NCBI RefSeq assembly: GCF_038396675.1 | Contig: NC_088934.1 | Span: 51,355,001 to 51,419,000 of the forward strand | From: Hydra vulgaris | Lineage: Eukaryota; Cnidaria; Hydrozoa; Anthoathecata; Hydridae | Direction of reading: 5' to 3' | Length of the DNA: 64,000 bases | Part shown: positions 22,052 through 34,306 of the stretch, one piece after another | How positions within the stretch are numbered: the first letter of the stretch is position 1 | How the letters are laid out: each line of letters starts with the position of its first letter | Position numbers and translations under genes: made by a program | Notes under the pieces: generated by a model | The model's database searches: none | Told to the model about the DNA's origin: nothing | Seen by the model: only the letters and a program-made list of their open reading frames with translations

Positions 22052-24330
22052 GAGATGTGCTGAGGAGCAGACACATCATAATGAGATGTATTTGTCTCAT
22101 GTTATAAAACTTAATCTTGGCCCACAATAAAGTACAAAAAAACATCTCTTTGTTTTACTCAAACAGCTATAGCCACAATTTTTTTTTCAACATCTTTACT
22201 TCGAACAAGGCTGCAAGCAACCACTATTAGAGTTCAAAGTTACTGGAATATTAAGTTTAAAGAGCAAGATAACGATTGCCAAACGGCTTAAAAGATTACA
22301 AATTACATAAATCAGGAATGCAAGATGAAAGAAGCAAATACCAAATATATGATGTTGGAGGAAAAAAACTAGACAAATAAGAATTTTCGGAGCACTTTGA
22401 AACAGAAACAAGAATAAGGCGAGACTTAATTAAATGGCAAGTAACACAAGAAACAAACTTTATTAGATGGCACAAGAGACGCTTGCACTTTAGGGCAATG
22501 CCCATTATAGTATTTGTAGATAGAGTAGAGAAACAACATTACGACAATGAGAGAGTGGTTGAAGGTTGGCTGCAAGAGCAGGTCCATCTATGTTTACAAT
22601 GCGTTTTTGCACCTTGTCTTGAAGAGAAAGGGAATCATTCGAAGATCCGCCACAGATATGGCAACAGTGTTTCATGCATAAATGGATTTGAGATTTAAAG
22701 AGATAAAGAATAGAATCCGGAGTATAAAAGTGTCGAACGCGATAAAGAGATGCAATCTTAGCAGATGCTAATTTTCCAATGGAAGTAAGATTTATTCCTG
22801 GAAGATGAAGGGTAGATGACTCATTAGGTACGTTACTGTTCATAAATAGAGACACATCTAAATTATTGCAATAACAATTAGCTAAAAAAAATTGGGTTTT
22901 ATCTGAATTAAAGCCACTGTGAACCTCATGTGAGCCTCATGCTGTAGCAGAAATGAGGTTCTTTTCAAGCTCAAACACCCCGCCAAGCAATAAGAGAGTG
23001 CTGGCTTCTTATCAAGTCAACAATAAATGGTAGTATTACTAGCGCACAATGACACCTTGGATTTGAGAATATCTGAAAGATTGTTAAGGTAAATTAAAAA
23101 GTGTTTAGAGTCAAGGATAGAACCTTGAGGAACCCCTGAAGTTACGAAACATGGAGAAGTGTGCTGTCCATCGAGGAAAACTTCTATATTACAATTGGTA
23201 AGGAAAGATTCAATAATTTTAAAGATTTTACCTGATACACCGTAAAAAGAAAGCTTATGGCCAATTTATGATCAGCATGCTAAACTTTATCAAAAACTTT
23301 AGAAATGTAAAAAGAAAGAAGAAATCGTAGAAAAAATGCTTATGGTAAGTAAAGTTCCTGATACACCGTAAGAAGAAAGCTTATGGCCAAGCTTATGACC
23401 AGCATTCTAAACTTTATCAAAAGCTTTAGAAATGTCAAGAGCGATAACCTTAACTCTCCACCTCTCCATAATCCACAATAAGACCTATCGGTAATCACTG
23501 TTAGCCAATCAGCTGTAGAACGAGAAGATCGAAATCTATATTGCTGATCAGAAAGTAAGTTATGAGGTTCAAGATCAGAGATTAGGTGTTTGTTAATAAG
23601 AAATTCAAAAATCTTGTTTATGATAGGAATAAGTCTAATCGCTCTCCAGAATTTTTGAGAATAGGAATAACAGATGCTGCTTTCTAGCAGGCTGGAAAAC
23701 AAGGCATCTGAAAATCACTTGTTTATTAGTATTGAAAGTACAGATGACAGTAGCGGAGAACACTTCTGCAAGAATGTAACAGGTATGTTGTCCGGATCAC
23801 AAGCTATTGAAGAATAAAAGCAGGAAATCACTTTGAATACAAAAGCTGGAGTGATACACATGTCAAGCAATAAAACAACCTGTTTGTCGGCTATATCAGG
23901 TAAAGCGCAACTATTGGAATCAAGAGATGATATTGATGAAAGGTTCTTTGTCTTTAGGTGAGGTGACAAAATTTGAACCATACAAGAGAAGCAAAATAAC
24001 AAATTTTCTCTTATTACTGATACTTTTAAAGATTCTCCAAAAATTATGAGAGCCTAATTTTTAAGATGAAATACGAGATTTCATGACCTGAAAATAGTAG
24101 GTTTTGGCGTTAAACAAAGCTTTTTTACAATGGTTTCTAGCAATAGTAAACAGACGTCTGTTTTCTGGAGATTTGTTTTGCTGATAGATAAGGAAGTAAT
24201 GGTTTTGATTGGAAATTGTAGCAGCACAATGTGAGGTAAATCATTGAGAAGAGTGTGGATTGACTTGGAATTGTCGAGAGAAAGAGAGAGAGTAAAAAAT
24301 TCCATGTCAGTCTGAATCCAAGAAACTATA
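22050..24330 (-). pseudogene. LINE-D, Jockey-like reverse transcriptase
   Basis: On the minus strand from 24330: a linker (KSIHTLLNDLPHI, TACDPDN-like ACDPDNIPVTFLQKCSPLLS near 23790), then RT blocks IIPINKIFEFLINKHLI, DQQYRFRSSRSTADWLTVIT (GFR..RST box), an altered ALDISKAFD region near 23430, GVPQGSIL-like sequence near 23110 and a C-terminal domain with YRVRHFYTPDSILYLFKSQ and HCCHICGGSS. This order is that of Jockey/CR1-type LINE ORF2. Frameshifts occur about every 100-300 bp. The 5' endonuclease is not visible, so it is 5' truncated. Confidence 0.7.
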
Positions 24331-24727
24331 TAGGAAATAGATCGAGAAATTAATAAACTTAAAAGAATGTCGTATTTGAATAACTTTAATATGTTTGAAA
24401 TGGCTAAGATTTTGGTTTATTTCTCATTAAAGTATAAAATTTATATTAGTATAATAAATCCTATTAAAGTTATGATAAAACGGATGTTTGAAAATACGCG
24501 TTTGACCGCAAGCCACGCTAGAAATAAATAGTTTTATGTGTGTTTCGTAAAAAATATTATTTCGAATTTTTTAAACTAAACTTTTTTTAGTTAAAAATAC
24601 TTATGTTGTAAAAAAAAATTCCACCTTCTCTCCCTTTTTGTCAACCCCTGTCCATTGCTTATTAGATCTGGACTGAAATTCTAATCCCCCTTTTATTTCC
24701 CCCTCCTCCATTTTTTATTTCCCCCCC
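24331..24727. other. No gene seen
   Basis: AT-rich with pyrimidine-rich runs near 24620-24725; nothing recognisable. Confidence 0.5.
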
Positions 24728-24797
24728 AACGTTTAAACCGAAAGTTTTTTTTAACGTTGATTTTTCAACGTTAAAAAAAACTTTCATTTTAAACGTT
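24728..24797. repeat. Near-perfect hairpin, 33-bp arms
   Basis: Arms 24728-24760 and 24765-24797 match with two mismatches around a TTTT loop. A third partial copy of the arm (AACGTTGATTTATCAAC) follows at about 24816-24832. Confidence 0.9.
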
Positions 24798-25030
24798 TAG
24801 AATGACAGTTTTTTTAACGTTGATTTATCAACATGAAACCGACTGTTTAAAAAAGTTTTGTAATCACAGAAACCGTTAATAAAAACTTTGATCACCATCA
24901 AAACGTACTATGCATGTCCAATAGTGTTGTTGTCCATTTTTATTACATTATTAAGGTATGTTATTGATATTAAATCTACTCATAGTCTATAATTATACTA
25001 TTTCGAATTTTTTCAGTTTAGTTTAGTTAA

Positions 25031-25649
25031 AATAGTAAGATTAAAGAAAGAGATAAAACTCGCTTTATTGAAAAATATATTTAAATATTACATATATTTA
25101 CATAAAATTGAGCAAAATCTACACAAATTTCTTCTCTTTTCCATCAACTTGTTGAAAAGGAGCATATTTTAGAAAGTCAAACAATATTCCATTAACCGAG
25201 GTTTCTTTTGCTTCATTGAATACAATAGAAGAAGGTGTAAATAAAAAAAATATATTTAAAAAAAAATCAAAAAGTGAAGATTTGATAAAAATATAATAAA
25301 TGGAAAAAAAGTGTAACAACTTATAAAGGTATACCTTTTACAACATTTTCAAAATTTTTACAAAATTTTTCGAAAATATTATGAATTTATAAAAGATAAC
25401 ATAACTGTTTGACAGGGCCGTCCCGAAGTGATCTCTCACGGGTGTGGTGGGGAGTGATGTATGTATTTTTTGCCAACTAGAGACACAGACACACACAAAA
25501 AAAAAAATGAAAATGAAACATGAGAAAAATGAGAAACGGAAAAGAGATGAAGTTTGTGTAGATTTTACTCAATTATATGTAAATATATGTAATATTTAAA
25601 TATATTTTTTAATAAAACGAGTTTTATCTCTTTCTTTAATCATACTATT
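25031..25649. repeat. Inverted repeat, about 110-bp arms
   Basis: 25031-25140 and 25541-25649 are inverted copies (for example GAGATAAAACTCG on the left, CGAGTTTTATCTC on the right) around a roughly 400-bp spacer. A further inverted copy of the outer end lies at 25680-25705. Confidence 0.8.
25080..25470 (-). repeat. Dispersed repeat, copy a
   Basis: This is the first of three related segments (a: here; b: 25730-25940; c: 27100-27440). The part 25362-25456 recurs at 25842-25937 with about 90 percent identity by eye. On the minus strand copy a encodes NEAKETSVNGILFDFLKYA and KKFV, and copy c encodes a similar TETLIDG...FLKYALF. This hints at a once-coding segment of an unknown TE. Confidence 0.55.
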
Positions 25650-25729
25650 ATAATTAATCTAAACTGAAAAAGTTTAGTTTAGTTAAAATAGTATGATTAA
25701 AGATTAGGGAAGATTTAATAAAAATATAA

Positions 25730-25940
25730 TGAATGGAAAAAAAGTGTAACAACTGATAAAGATATACATTTTGCAACGCCATATAAATTAGTGTTCTTGA
25801 ATATATTTTTCCACCCTTGCCCTTCGTATCCATGGAGGCCTTAAAATTTTTCGAAAATATTATGAATTTTTAAAAGATAACATAACTGTTTGACAGGGCC
25901 GTCCCAAAGTGGTCTCTCATGGGTGTGGAGGGGAGTCTTG
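25730..25940 (-). repeat. Dispersed repeat, copy b
   Basis: It shares AAAAAGTGTAACAAC, GCCATATAAATTAGTG and the block with GACAGGGCCGTCCC with copies a and c. Confidence 0.6.
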
Positions 25941-25949
25941 TAGGGGAAA

Positions 25950-25983
25950 GGCGCCTATGATGGCATAGCGCCTATGATGGCAT
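25950..25983. repeat. 17-bp direct repeat, two units
   Basis: GCGCCTATGATGGCATA occurs twice in tandem immediately after repeat copy b. It may be the start of a MITE; no partner end was found. Confidence 0.6.
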
Positions 25984-26223
25984 ACCGGTCATATTTCCAT
26001 TAAAATTGGTTTTGGTAAAAAAATGATTAGACCTACATGATTATATTGACTTTACATTAGTTTTAGTGAAAAATCGTCCCTTGTGCACAAATATTGTTTT
26101 TATAATCAACAAAAATCGAGTTTGGGATGTGCTGTTGTAGTTTTATTTCCTTCATATATTTCTTCCAACATTATTTAAAAAATAATAATTGCAATATATA
26201 GATGTAATACCTGAAGAGAACTT

Positions 26224-26403
26224 AGTTTTTATTTGTGGAAACTGAAGCCAATTCTTCTCGGAATTTTCGTGCAATCTATGCTTTAGTACCAAGAGGCCAA
26301 TAAACAGTTTTATTGCTGATCCAATTAGATGGAATTACACTTTCTTCTCCTTGTAAATCTTTATTCCAAATAGCTCCTTTCCGCATATTTGATTTTGAAA
26401 ATA
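26224..26403 (-). pseudogene. DUF4806-gene N-terminal exon remnant
   Basis: Minus-strand translation gives MRKGAIWNKDLQGEESVIPS, then NWISNKTVYWPLGTKA, a stop, and IARKFREELASV. The pattern V-I-P-S-x-W followed by W-P resembles the conserved N-terminal segment of DUF4806 proteins. A stop interrupts it and no splice partner is evident, so it is a remnant at best. Confidence 0.4.
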
Positions 26404-26409
26404 TTATAT

Positions 26410-28240
26410 GAGCTAATAATAAAATGAAGAAACCATAATATAAGTGTACTAACAGGTCTAGTAAAACTAGCTAAATCTTGACATTTTATAACCATAATAC
26501 TTGCTAAACAATAATATTAGTAGACATTATTAGCAAAGATAAGATTTTCTTTTAGTTAAAAACTTATTTTATTTTAAATTCATTTTTATTAATATATTTA
26601 TTATTCTATTATTCTGCAGAGTTTTGATTATACTATGTTATACTCAAGGCATCAAAGAATAATAGTTAAAGAATCCCAGGTTGTTAAAACATAAATATCT
26701 ACATATAAGTAATACGGAATATTGAACAAAAATGTTCATTAATAATATAAAATATAATAGTTTATCTTAAAGTATATTATAAAATATCACACAACAATAT
26801 TTAAATTTGATTATAAGGGCAACAAAAATTAAAAAAGAAAGTATCTCAATAAATAATAAATTATCATTCAAACAATTTTAAAGACCAAAAAATAACTTAA
26901 ATATTAATATTAATACCAATTTTTAATACCATATTATTAGTATTTTTGTTTTTATTATATAAAAAAAAAAATTATATCAGTTACTTTTTTGGCTTTTCTT
27001 ATTTTACATAAAACATCAACTCAATTCAAGGTTTTTTTCATAATTGAGTTTTTTTGGTAATGTTGAGTTAACACTGAAAGCAAAATATTAGTAGAAAACA
27101 AGAAAATATTTCTAGATTGAAATATATGCAAATATTTATAACAATCAATCTAATTTCTTTTCTTTTCCGCCACCTTTTCGAAATAGAGCGTATTTTAAGA
27201 AAATAGACGAAATGCCATCAATTAAAGTTTCAGTTGCTCCATCGTATTTGATCAAAGAAGTTGTAAATAAAAATGAAAAAGTCTTGCATATATTAGTATA
27301 CATAAAGGTATACCTTTCACCGCACCATATAAATTAATGCTCTTAAAGAATATTTCTTCCCCTTTCCCCTTCATATTCACGGAGACCATAAAATTGTTGG
27401 AAAATATTCTAAATTTTAATAGATAAGAAAAGTAATATTAATTATGTGAGAATTAATATAAACTTTTTTTTCAAATATTTAAATTGAACTCATTATCAAA
27501 CAAATTTTTTCTAAATAAATTATTCCTTAAAATTCATCAATAATTAAAACCTCTGTCTTTTAAAGATTATTGCGCCAATTGTAATTGATTCAACTTAAAA
27601 AAACAAAACATGTTTAGCTAATATTATTGTTTGAAATTTTAATTATATTTATACAAATAATCATATATTTTTAAGTGACTAAAAAAAATGACATTTAATT
27701 AAAATCATTTTATTTGTTCTGCTAAAATTTATTAATAACTTTAGTCCTGCTCTAAAACAATACAAAAATGTTATTTGTTTTTATATTGTCCTAGTCATGA
27801 TATTAAGTTGATTCTATATTAGAACAGGCATGTTTTTTAGCAATGCTTAACACTTATCTTGGAAAAGGAAAGCTTGGATATGAAACTTTTAATTTCATCG
27901 TAGGAGGAGCTTGTAAACCTGTTTTGGTAATCTTTTGGTAGTATAAAAAGAAAAAAATAATCAGCTCTGATCTGAATAACAAGTTAACACCAAGAATAGC
28001 ATCTAGTTGTAAAATTGCCAAACCTCGCTCATTATGTATTATAATCATACTATTGAAAATGAAACTGTGGACATATAACATTAATTGTTCTTAAATCATT
28101 GAAGTTATACTACCAAATAAGAAGCCATTGTTCTAATATGCAGTTACAAGTTTTTATAAGTTTTTACATAAAGCTGTAGACGTAGAATAAAAAAAAGTTC
28201 TAAAACTAAAGGATATAACAAATTTAATAAAATACTTTAT
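26410..28240. other. No confident gene; repeat copy c at 27100-27440
   Basis: AT-rich. The segment 27100-27440 is the third copy of the dispersed repeat (KYALFRKGGGKEKK on the minus strand). A 75-codon minus ORF at 27854-28081 has no recognised family. Confidence 0.45.
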
Positions 28241-28380
28241 AAAACTCACCCATGATAATTGTGTTTTTTTTGTCATCTAATATCTTGCCGACTTCATCAA
28301 ATTCAGCTACTGATGAAATAAACCTTATTTGGCTTATAAATTTCCTACTATAAGCAGGTTTGGTCACTATGTTTTGGTTT
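28241..28380 (-). pseudogene. Possible exon of unknown TE gene
   Basis: Minus-strand sequence KPAYSRKFISQIRFISSVAE and EFDEVGKILDDKKNT ends at a splice-donor-like GGTGAG. It lies between the DUF4806-like and EnSpm-like remnants on the same strand. Family unknown. Confidence 0.25.
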
Positions 28381-28509
28381 CATAGCTCATTTCTTATATC
28401 AGTAAGTAAATATAAGACTTTCTTTTGAAACTCTATAAATTAAAATAGTTTCACTATATTAAACTTTTGTTGAATATTTTTACAAACTTAATAAATTTAA
28501 ATAAAAATT

Positions 28510-29530
28510 CACTAAAAAGCAAATAACAACATACTGCCTTTAGCTGTAGGGAACAATGTTATCTAATTTTGATACTTTGTTTCCTTTTTTCTTATCCTCA
28601 TTGTATACTGAAAGCTCCTTTAGCTGTACACCTTCACAAGCATTGTATTCATTATGATTAATTGTGCCTTTAATAAATGGTGTTGCAGGTGCATAACGTA
28701 TAAATGCCCTAATAACTATATTATTTTTTTTTGTCTTAAAAATATCCTATCTATCTGAAGTTGTCTGTATTCATTTAAAAATCCAAAAATGAAATTATCA
28801 ATATTAGATGGTTTAGAATTTTTCATAAAATAATCCCACAATAAATAGGTTAAAATTTATTATTCTACATAAAATAGGTTAAAGGTTCATTGATGTAGAC
28901 CTAAATAAAAGTAAACTATTAATATTTACATCAATAAATACTGTTTCATTTATAAAAATGGAAGTACCTTTGTTTGATGCAGAAACAGCTTTTAGTATAC
29001 CAGTCTCAAGACCAAAGTAATAGTATAGACAAATCACACTTGCTTTCAATAGTAACTGATTTTGGAGTCTGAGGCAAAATTCTTTTATCAGACGATGCCC
29101 TTCTGAGATAAGCATCGTCTGACGAAAGATAAAAGAACTTTGCTTTAGACTCCAAAATCAGTAAGGGTCGAAAGCAAGTGTGGCGTTCAATACTATTATT
29201 TTGGTCTTGAGACTGGTATACTAAAAGCTGCTTTTGCAGATAGCAGAAGGCTTCCTCTATCAGTATAGCTAACAGCTCCTTTACACATTCAAGTAAACAG
29301 CAGTGCTCCACTGCCCTTTTCGATAGTTGATGATTAAGTGAAACATTGTTTATTTTAAATTTCTTCTGAGAAAAACACAGTGTCAGAGACAAATGATCAT
29401 AAAGAAATTCTTCACTTTCATATTTGGCTTCCGATCTTTTGTCTTTTTCTAGTTGACTGATGCTTTGTGTAAATTTTGAATTGTCATTATTTCTCTTGAT
29501 TTTCTCTTCTTCACTACTAGAAGATGATTC
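28510..29530 (-). pseudogene. EnSpm-like transposase remnant
   Basis: On the minus strand an acidic and basic leader (SSSSSEEEKIKRNNDN, KYESEEFLYDH) is followed by LSKRAVEHCCLLECVKELL. After an inverted duplication comes RAFIRYAPATPFIKGTINHN and YNACEGVQLKE. The last block parallels the CDAPARAFLKCIKGHNGYNCCERC region of the EnSpm ORF at 2168-4252. The first Asp appears changed to Tyr. The middle, including the DG box, is not identifiable. Confidence 0.45.
28987..29229. repeat. Inverted duplication, about 112-bp arms
   Basis: Left arm 28987-29098 and right arm 29112-29229 are inverted copies (AGCTTTTAGTATACCAGTCT at the outer left end, its complement at the outer right) with a short centre GCATCGTCTGA-type loop. 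It lies inside the EnSpm-like remnant and so duplicates a piece of that coding region head to head. Confidence 0.85.
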
Positions 29531-29599
29531 TGCCAGAGCTAGAATATTAGATAGGTACTTCGATCAAATTTTCAAACTAAATTTTATGTTAAAAAAATT

Positions 29600-30855
29600 A
29601 AACAGCAAAATAAAGCTCGATATTATCATTCCAAAAATACCACTTGTGTAAATATATCAAAGAAAAATAGTTATAAGGTTTTAAAGAACTAAAAAATATG
29701 TGATTTTAAAATATGACCAAAAACTAAAACTGAAGATAAACCAACTGAACCACGGCATTTACAAAATATTCAAATAAATTGCTTAATAATGGTTTATTTT
29801 ACAATTAAAAAAAAAGATTTTTACGTAAAGTTTTTTAAAAAGGTCAACAGGGGAAAAATATATATTCATAAGGCAATTTTAAGAGAGGAATAGCGTCCGT
29901 CCCCACCTTAAATGTCCTTTTTAAAACATGCTAAAAAATTTCAAATATTAAATAGATATCTAGACCAATTAATGTAAACGTCTAGTTATTCAAACCTCCG
30001 AGGGGAATAAAAATTTACTTTGAGTAACCAAATTCGAATAGCTAAATCTTTTTAAACAGTGACCTAGTTCAAGTTACTAGCAAACTTTAATAGAAGTAAA
30101 GAGTAAAAAGAAAGACGACCTTTTGAATAAGATGCTGCTTAACTTTTTCTTTGTAAAATAACAAATTACATACATGTTTATTATGTCTACAAACACTGGC
30201 ATAAGAACAGGGAAGGAGGGGGTTAGGGTTAGGGGGTGGGTGGGAAGGGCGGAAATGCGTTAGCCCCCCCCACCCCCTTACAACTCAAAATTCAAATTTT
30301 TCTCCATTCAAATTTAAGTTCTTACTAACTTAGCCATCCTTAAATTTTTTTCAGTCCTCATACTTTTTTGACCTTTCTACACCACTGTTTACAAAACAAG
30401 TTCTTAAATTTTGGGAGAGGTAGTAAATTAGATTAGGAACGAAAAGTTGCCACAAAAACCTTTTTTAGCAAAATATCATTTGCAATATTCCAATGTTACA
30501 TTTATTTTGTAAAAGTAATATATAAATCAATTCAAAAAATAATAACTTGTATCAAAAAGAAAAGTTTCAGAATAAATACTACAAATATTCGCCAATTTTC
30601 CTGGCATTAAAAAATAATTTTCTAATTTACTTAACGAAGTGCACCACTCAGAAGGTAAGTCATAGGATTTTTTACTCCAGCTTAAAACTGTCCTTAGACC
30701 ATATATTCTGATAGACAAGGTGCAAGTTAAATAATACTCTTCTAAAAGTGAAGCCAATATAAATTATGCGAAGTGACGTCAGTTTGTGTCAAAAACATAT
30801 TTTAACGAAGAGTTTGGCTCTTGTATTTCTCTCATATTTCTTATCAATTTTAACT
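29600..30855. other. No gene seen
   Basis: AT-rich with a G-rich/C-rich pair at 30206-30285 (GGGTTAGGGTTAGGGGG and CCCCCCCCACCCCC), probably MITE-derived. No coding family was recognised. Confidence 0.45.
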
Positions 30856-33130
30856 ATGGTGCATTCTTGCATTGCATATGGCTGCAAAGAAAGGTATAAA
30901 ACTGGTACAGATATATCATTTCATGGGTAAGAGTTTTATTACATAAAGAATGATTTAATATCTAGCAAGAATCTTACATTCTTTTGCATAACAGTAATAA
31001 TTACTTATTTTAATAACTGTTTTAATCGCAAAATCAGTAATTAAAAATTCAAAAACAAGATTTAGTGATAATTCCTAATTTTGCAATTGTTGGTGCTTGT
31101 TTAAAATGTTTTAATTATATATAAACAATAGTTTACTTATGATTGCTATTAAAATAAATTCTAATTTAAGTTAAAAAAAGGTAAGTAACAATAAGTTAAT
31201 ACTTAATTTAAAAAAATACGACTTTTCATCAATCAAAATGTTGTTTATTTATAGCTAAAATATAAATAAACATTAATTTGATTAATGACAAATTGAATTT
31301 GAAAAGTTTTTAGGGTAGGTTGTGTTAATATATTTAGATATAATATTTACACAAAACTTAAAGCTTTTATTTATATAAATAAAAAATTTTACAAATATTT
31401 GAGTGTTGATATTAGTTCGGAACTACAAGACGATTCTGAAGTTGAAGCAAAAGAAGCTATCGTTTTTTTTGATTAATAGTTTAAATGATGCGCGGAAGTT
31501 ACCAATTGGTTACTTTCTAATTAATGGAATCTCAGGAGTTCAAAAAAGTAATTTGGTAAAAATGTGTTTAAAAATATTAAGCGAAGCTGACATTACTATA
31601 GCTAGTTTAACTTTTGATGGTGTTTCATCTAATATTAGTGTGGCTGATCATCTTGGAGCAGATTTATCAGTTAACTCTACTTGCACATACTTTCCACATC
31701 CAGTTAAAAAAAAGCCAGTTTATATAATAATGAATCCTCCGCACATGTTAAAACTTATAAGAAATACATTTGGTATGCACAAAATAATATCTGATTGTGA
31801 GAATAAACCAATAAAATAAGATTATATTGAAAAATTAGTTGCTATTCAAGAAAAGGAAGGCCTTCATTTAGCAACAAAAATTAAAAAACGACATATAAAT
31901 TATTATCAAGAAAAAATGAAGGTCAAGTTAGCTGCACAAACATTTTGTCAAAAATTTGCAAAAGCAATAGAATATTTAAGAGATAGTCAGTACTCCAAAG
32001 ATTTTGAAGACAGTGAAGCAACAGAAAAATTTATCAATAATATTAATAACATTTTTGACATTTTAAATAGCAGAAATTTATTAGCTAAGAATTTTAAAGC
32101 AAGTTTACAACAATATAATAAAGAAACTGTTTTCAAAACAATAAGAGAGTCAATAGAATATTTAGTAACACTTAAATGTGTTAACAATCTAGGACCTATA
32201 CATTTAAATCAGAGAAAAACAGGCTTTATTGGGATGATTGTAAGCTTAAAGACTTTTATGGGAATATGGAACAATTACGTTTAAACTGGTGATTGTAGTT
32301 TAAAGTATCTTTCTGCATATACATTGTCCCAAGACCATTTTGAAGTTTTTTTTAGTGCCATAAGGAGCAATGGAGGATATAACAATAATCCCACATCAAA
32401 ACATTTTCAGGCTGCCTACAAAAAATTATTAATGCGCACAAGTGTTTCAGGTTCTTCTCAGGCCAATTGCATTGAGCAAGCACCATAGATAATTTTAGCA
32501 ATGAGTACATTTAAAAATATTAAAATGAAAACAATTGATCATCAGCTCATTGAAGATTTTGAAATAAAAAAAAACAAATTCTGATGACCATGCATATGCT
32601 CTAAAAAACATAAGTTATTCAAAAAAATTATCATTATATGTGTCTGATATTGTTGAATATATTGTTGCATTTGTTGTAAAAAAAGTTTAAAAAAGTTTTA
32701 GATTCTGACATTTGTTTAACCTTAATTTAAGTTTTTTTTTTAGTTTCGGTTTTTAAAGTTGATGTTGACCCCAACATCAACTTTAAAAACCGAAAAAAAT
32801 TACAGTAGTGTTTAACTCCGTTTGGTTCAACCAGCCAAAGATGTTATTCACATATGTAAACAAGCAGAATGCGAAATAAGAATTTTTCAGGAAGAAAAGA
32901 GGTTGTTTCAAAAAAATACAATAACAAAATTGATTAATAATATTCTAAATAGCGTTCGTACTTCTATTTTTATTGATAATAGAGATCATATGTTTGACAA
33001 TGATGTTCAAATCTAATCATTTGGTAAATTTAGTAAAAATGATTGGATTTTATTATTGTAACCTTAGGTTATACCACCTAGGAGATTTAATAAAACATTT
33101 AAAAAAAATTACGAAGTAAATTAACTAAAA
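30856..33130 (+). pseudogene. P-element transposase with THAP exon, degenerate
   Basis: Exon 1 (30856-30926) encodes MVHSCIAYGCKERYKTGTD, the start of a C2CH THAP zinc finger, and ends at a consensus GTAAGA donor. The rest of the THAP domain is not found. From about 31400 come P-transposase blocks: LPIGYFLINGISG, ASLTFDGVSSN, NPPHMLKLIRNTFG, KMKVKLAAQTF, LNSRNLL, YTLSQDHFEVFFSAIRSNGG, then a C-terminal part at 32822-33016 (QPAKDVIHICKQAE, NILNSVRTSIFIDNRDHMF). P transposases use a GTP-dependent RNase H-like core to cut and paste DNA. A frameshift in a T tract near 31465 and stops at 31817, 32282 and 32486 inactivate it. Terminal repeats were not identified. Confidence 0.75.
32744..32795. repeat. 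Perfect hairpin, 24-bp arms, inside P element
   Basis: Arms 32744-32767 and 32772-32795 are exact inverted copies around a 4-nt loop (ACCC). It lies between the core and C-terminal coding parts of the P element. Confidence 0.9.
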
Positions 33131-33731
33131 ACATTTTATTTTGTGGTCATAAAATATATATGCATATATGTTTGTAAAACTTTTTGTTATTTTTACGGTC
33201 CAATAAAATCGAATTTTTAAAAATAATTTCAGTGAAAAGCTTTACAAAATTATAAAAATTAATTTCAATAAAAAGCTTTACAAAAACGTTTTAAAGAAAC
33301 AACGTAGCCGCTGATTTTTATAGTCTTTATTAAAAAATATCTTAAAAAATATACTCAATCACTATTTAATAAGAGGAGTTTTCCTAAACATCTAAACTAA
33401 AATTCTGTCTTTTTTGCGATTTTGCCACAAACTAACGTCATGTGCAGAAAAAATTTTGGCTTCAACTTTTTTTGAAAACGGTGTGTCTATCAGTTTATAT
33501 GGTCTAAGAAACTGTCCATGTTTTTTCGTTTGGATACAATTTTTTTATGAGGGAGTGGGGTTGGTTTTTATGGTGGTTCACATCTTTCAAAATGTGGATT
33601 AAAATACTGTTAAAATTTGAATGAAGTTACATATTATCTAAATTTCTAACAATATTTTTGAGGCGTAGGGGGTGGAAGCCTCTTAAACCCCTGTATATTG
33701 GCCACTGTTTCTGCATATTTTCATTGACATA
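33131..33731. other. No gene seen
   Basis: AT-rich 3' flank of the P element; short ORFs without recognisable domains. Confidence 0.45.
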
Positions 33732-34179
33732 AGCGGCTATCCATAGAGTACAAACGCAGTAAAACCACTGATTTAGGATCCCCCTCCCCCCTTATACGTA
33801 CCTGAATGCTTTTAACAACCCTCCCCCTGCGTATGTACGCATTATTTATGATCCCCTCTCCTCCTTTACCAACGCATGAATATTTCAAAACATTATTAAA
33901 AAAAATCCTTTTTCTGTCTTAATTGTTTATAAAGAAATATAAAAACAGTTGTGACCAAAGTCAGAAAAATAACATATCTTTGATTTTTTGCACTCCTGAA
34001 ATTCATTTCAAATTTTCAATTCAAGTTTTTATAAGAAAAAAAAATCAAGTTAAGGAGAAAGAGAGATAGTTAACTGCGACATACTCGCTGTCTTTAACAC
34101 CCCCTTGCCACTTGTACGCATTCGTACCTTTTCAAGTAACTCCCTCTCCCCCATAGTACATACTTTATGGATGGCTACT
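33732..34179. mobile_element. MITE, about 450 bp
   Basis: The left end AGCGGCTATCCATAGAGTAC and right end GTACATACTTTATGGATGGC form imperfect inverted repeats. C-rich runs (CCCCCTCCCCCC, CCCTCTCCCCC) lie inside both ends, as near 12300-12394. No ORF. Confidence 0.55.
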
Positions 34180-34306
34180 GATATGGAATACACCGTTAAC
34201 AAATTTAACAATAAATTATACTTGAAATAACTTATTTTTAACTAATAAACAAAGAAGTATTTTAAAGATCATCCAAATATTCTATGAAACCATTTCTATG
34301 AATAAA

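Noticed and set aside
27854-28081. 75-codon minus-strand ORF
   Set aside because: No family resemblance, hydrophobic and low-complexity; likely chance in AT-rich DNA.
30210-30235. Telomere-like GGGTTAGGGTTAGGG
   Set aside because: Only two units, in a G-rich/C-rich inverted context typical of the MITEs here; not a telomere.
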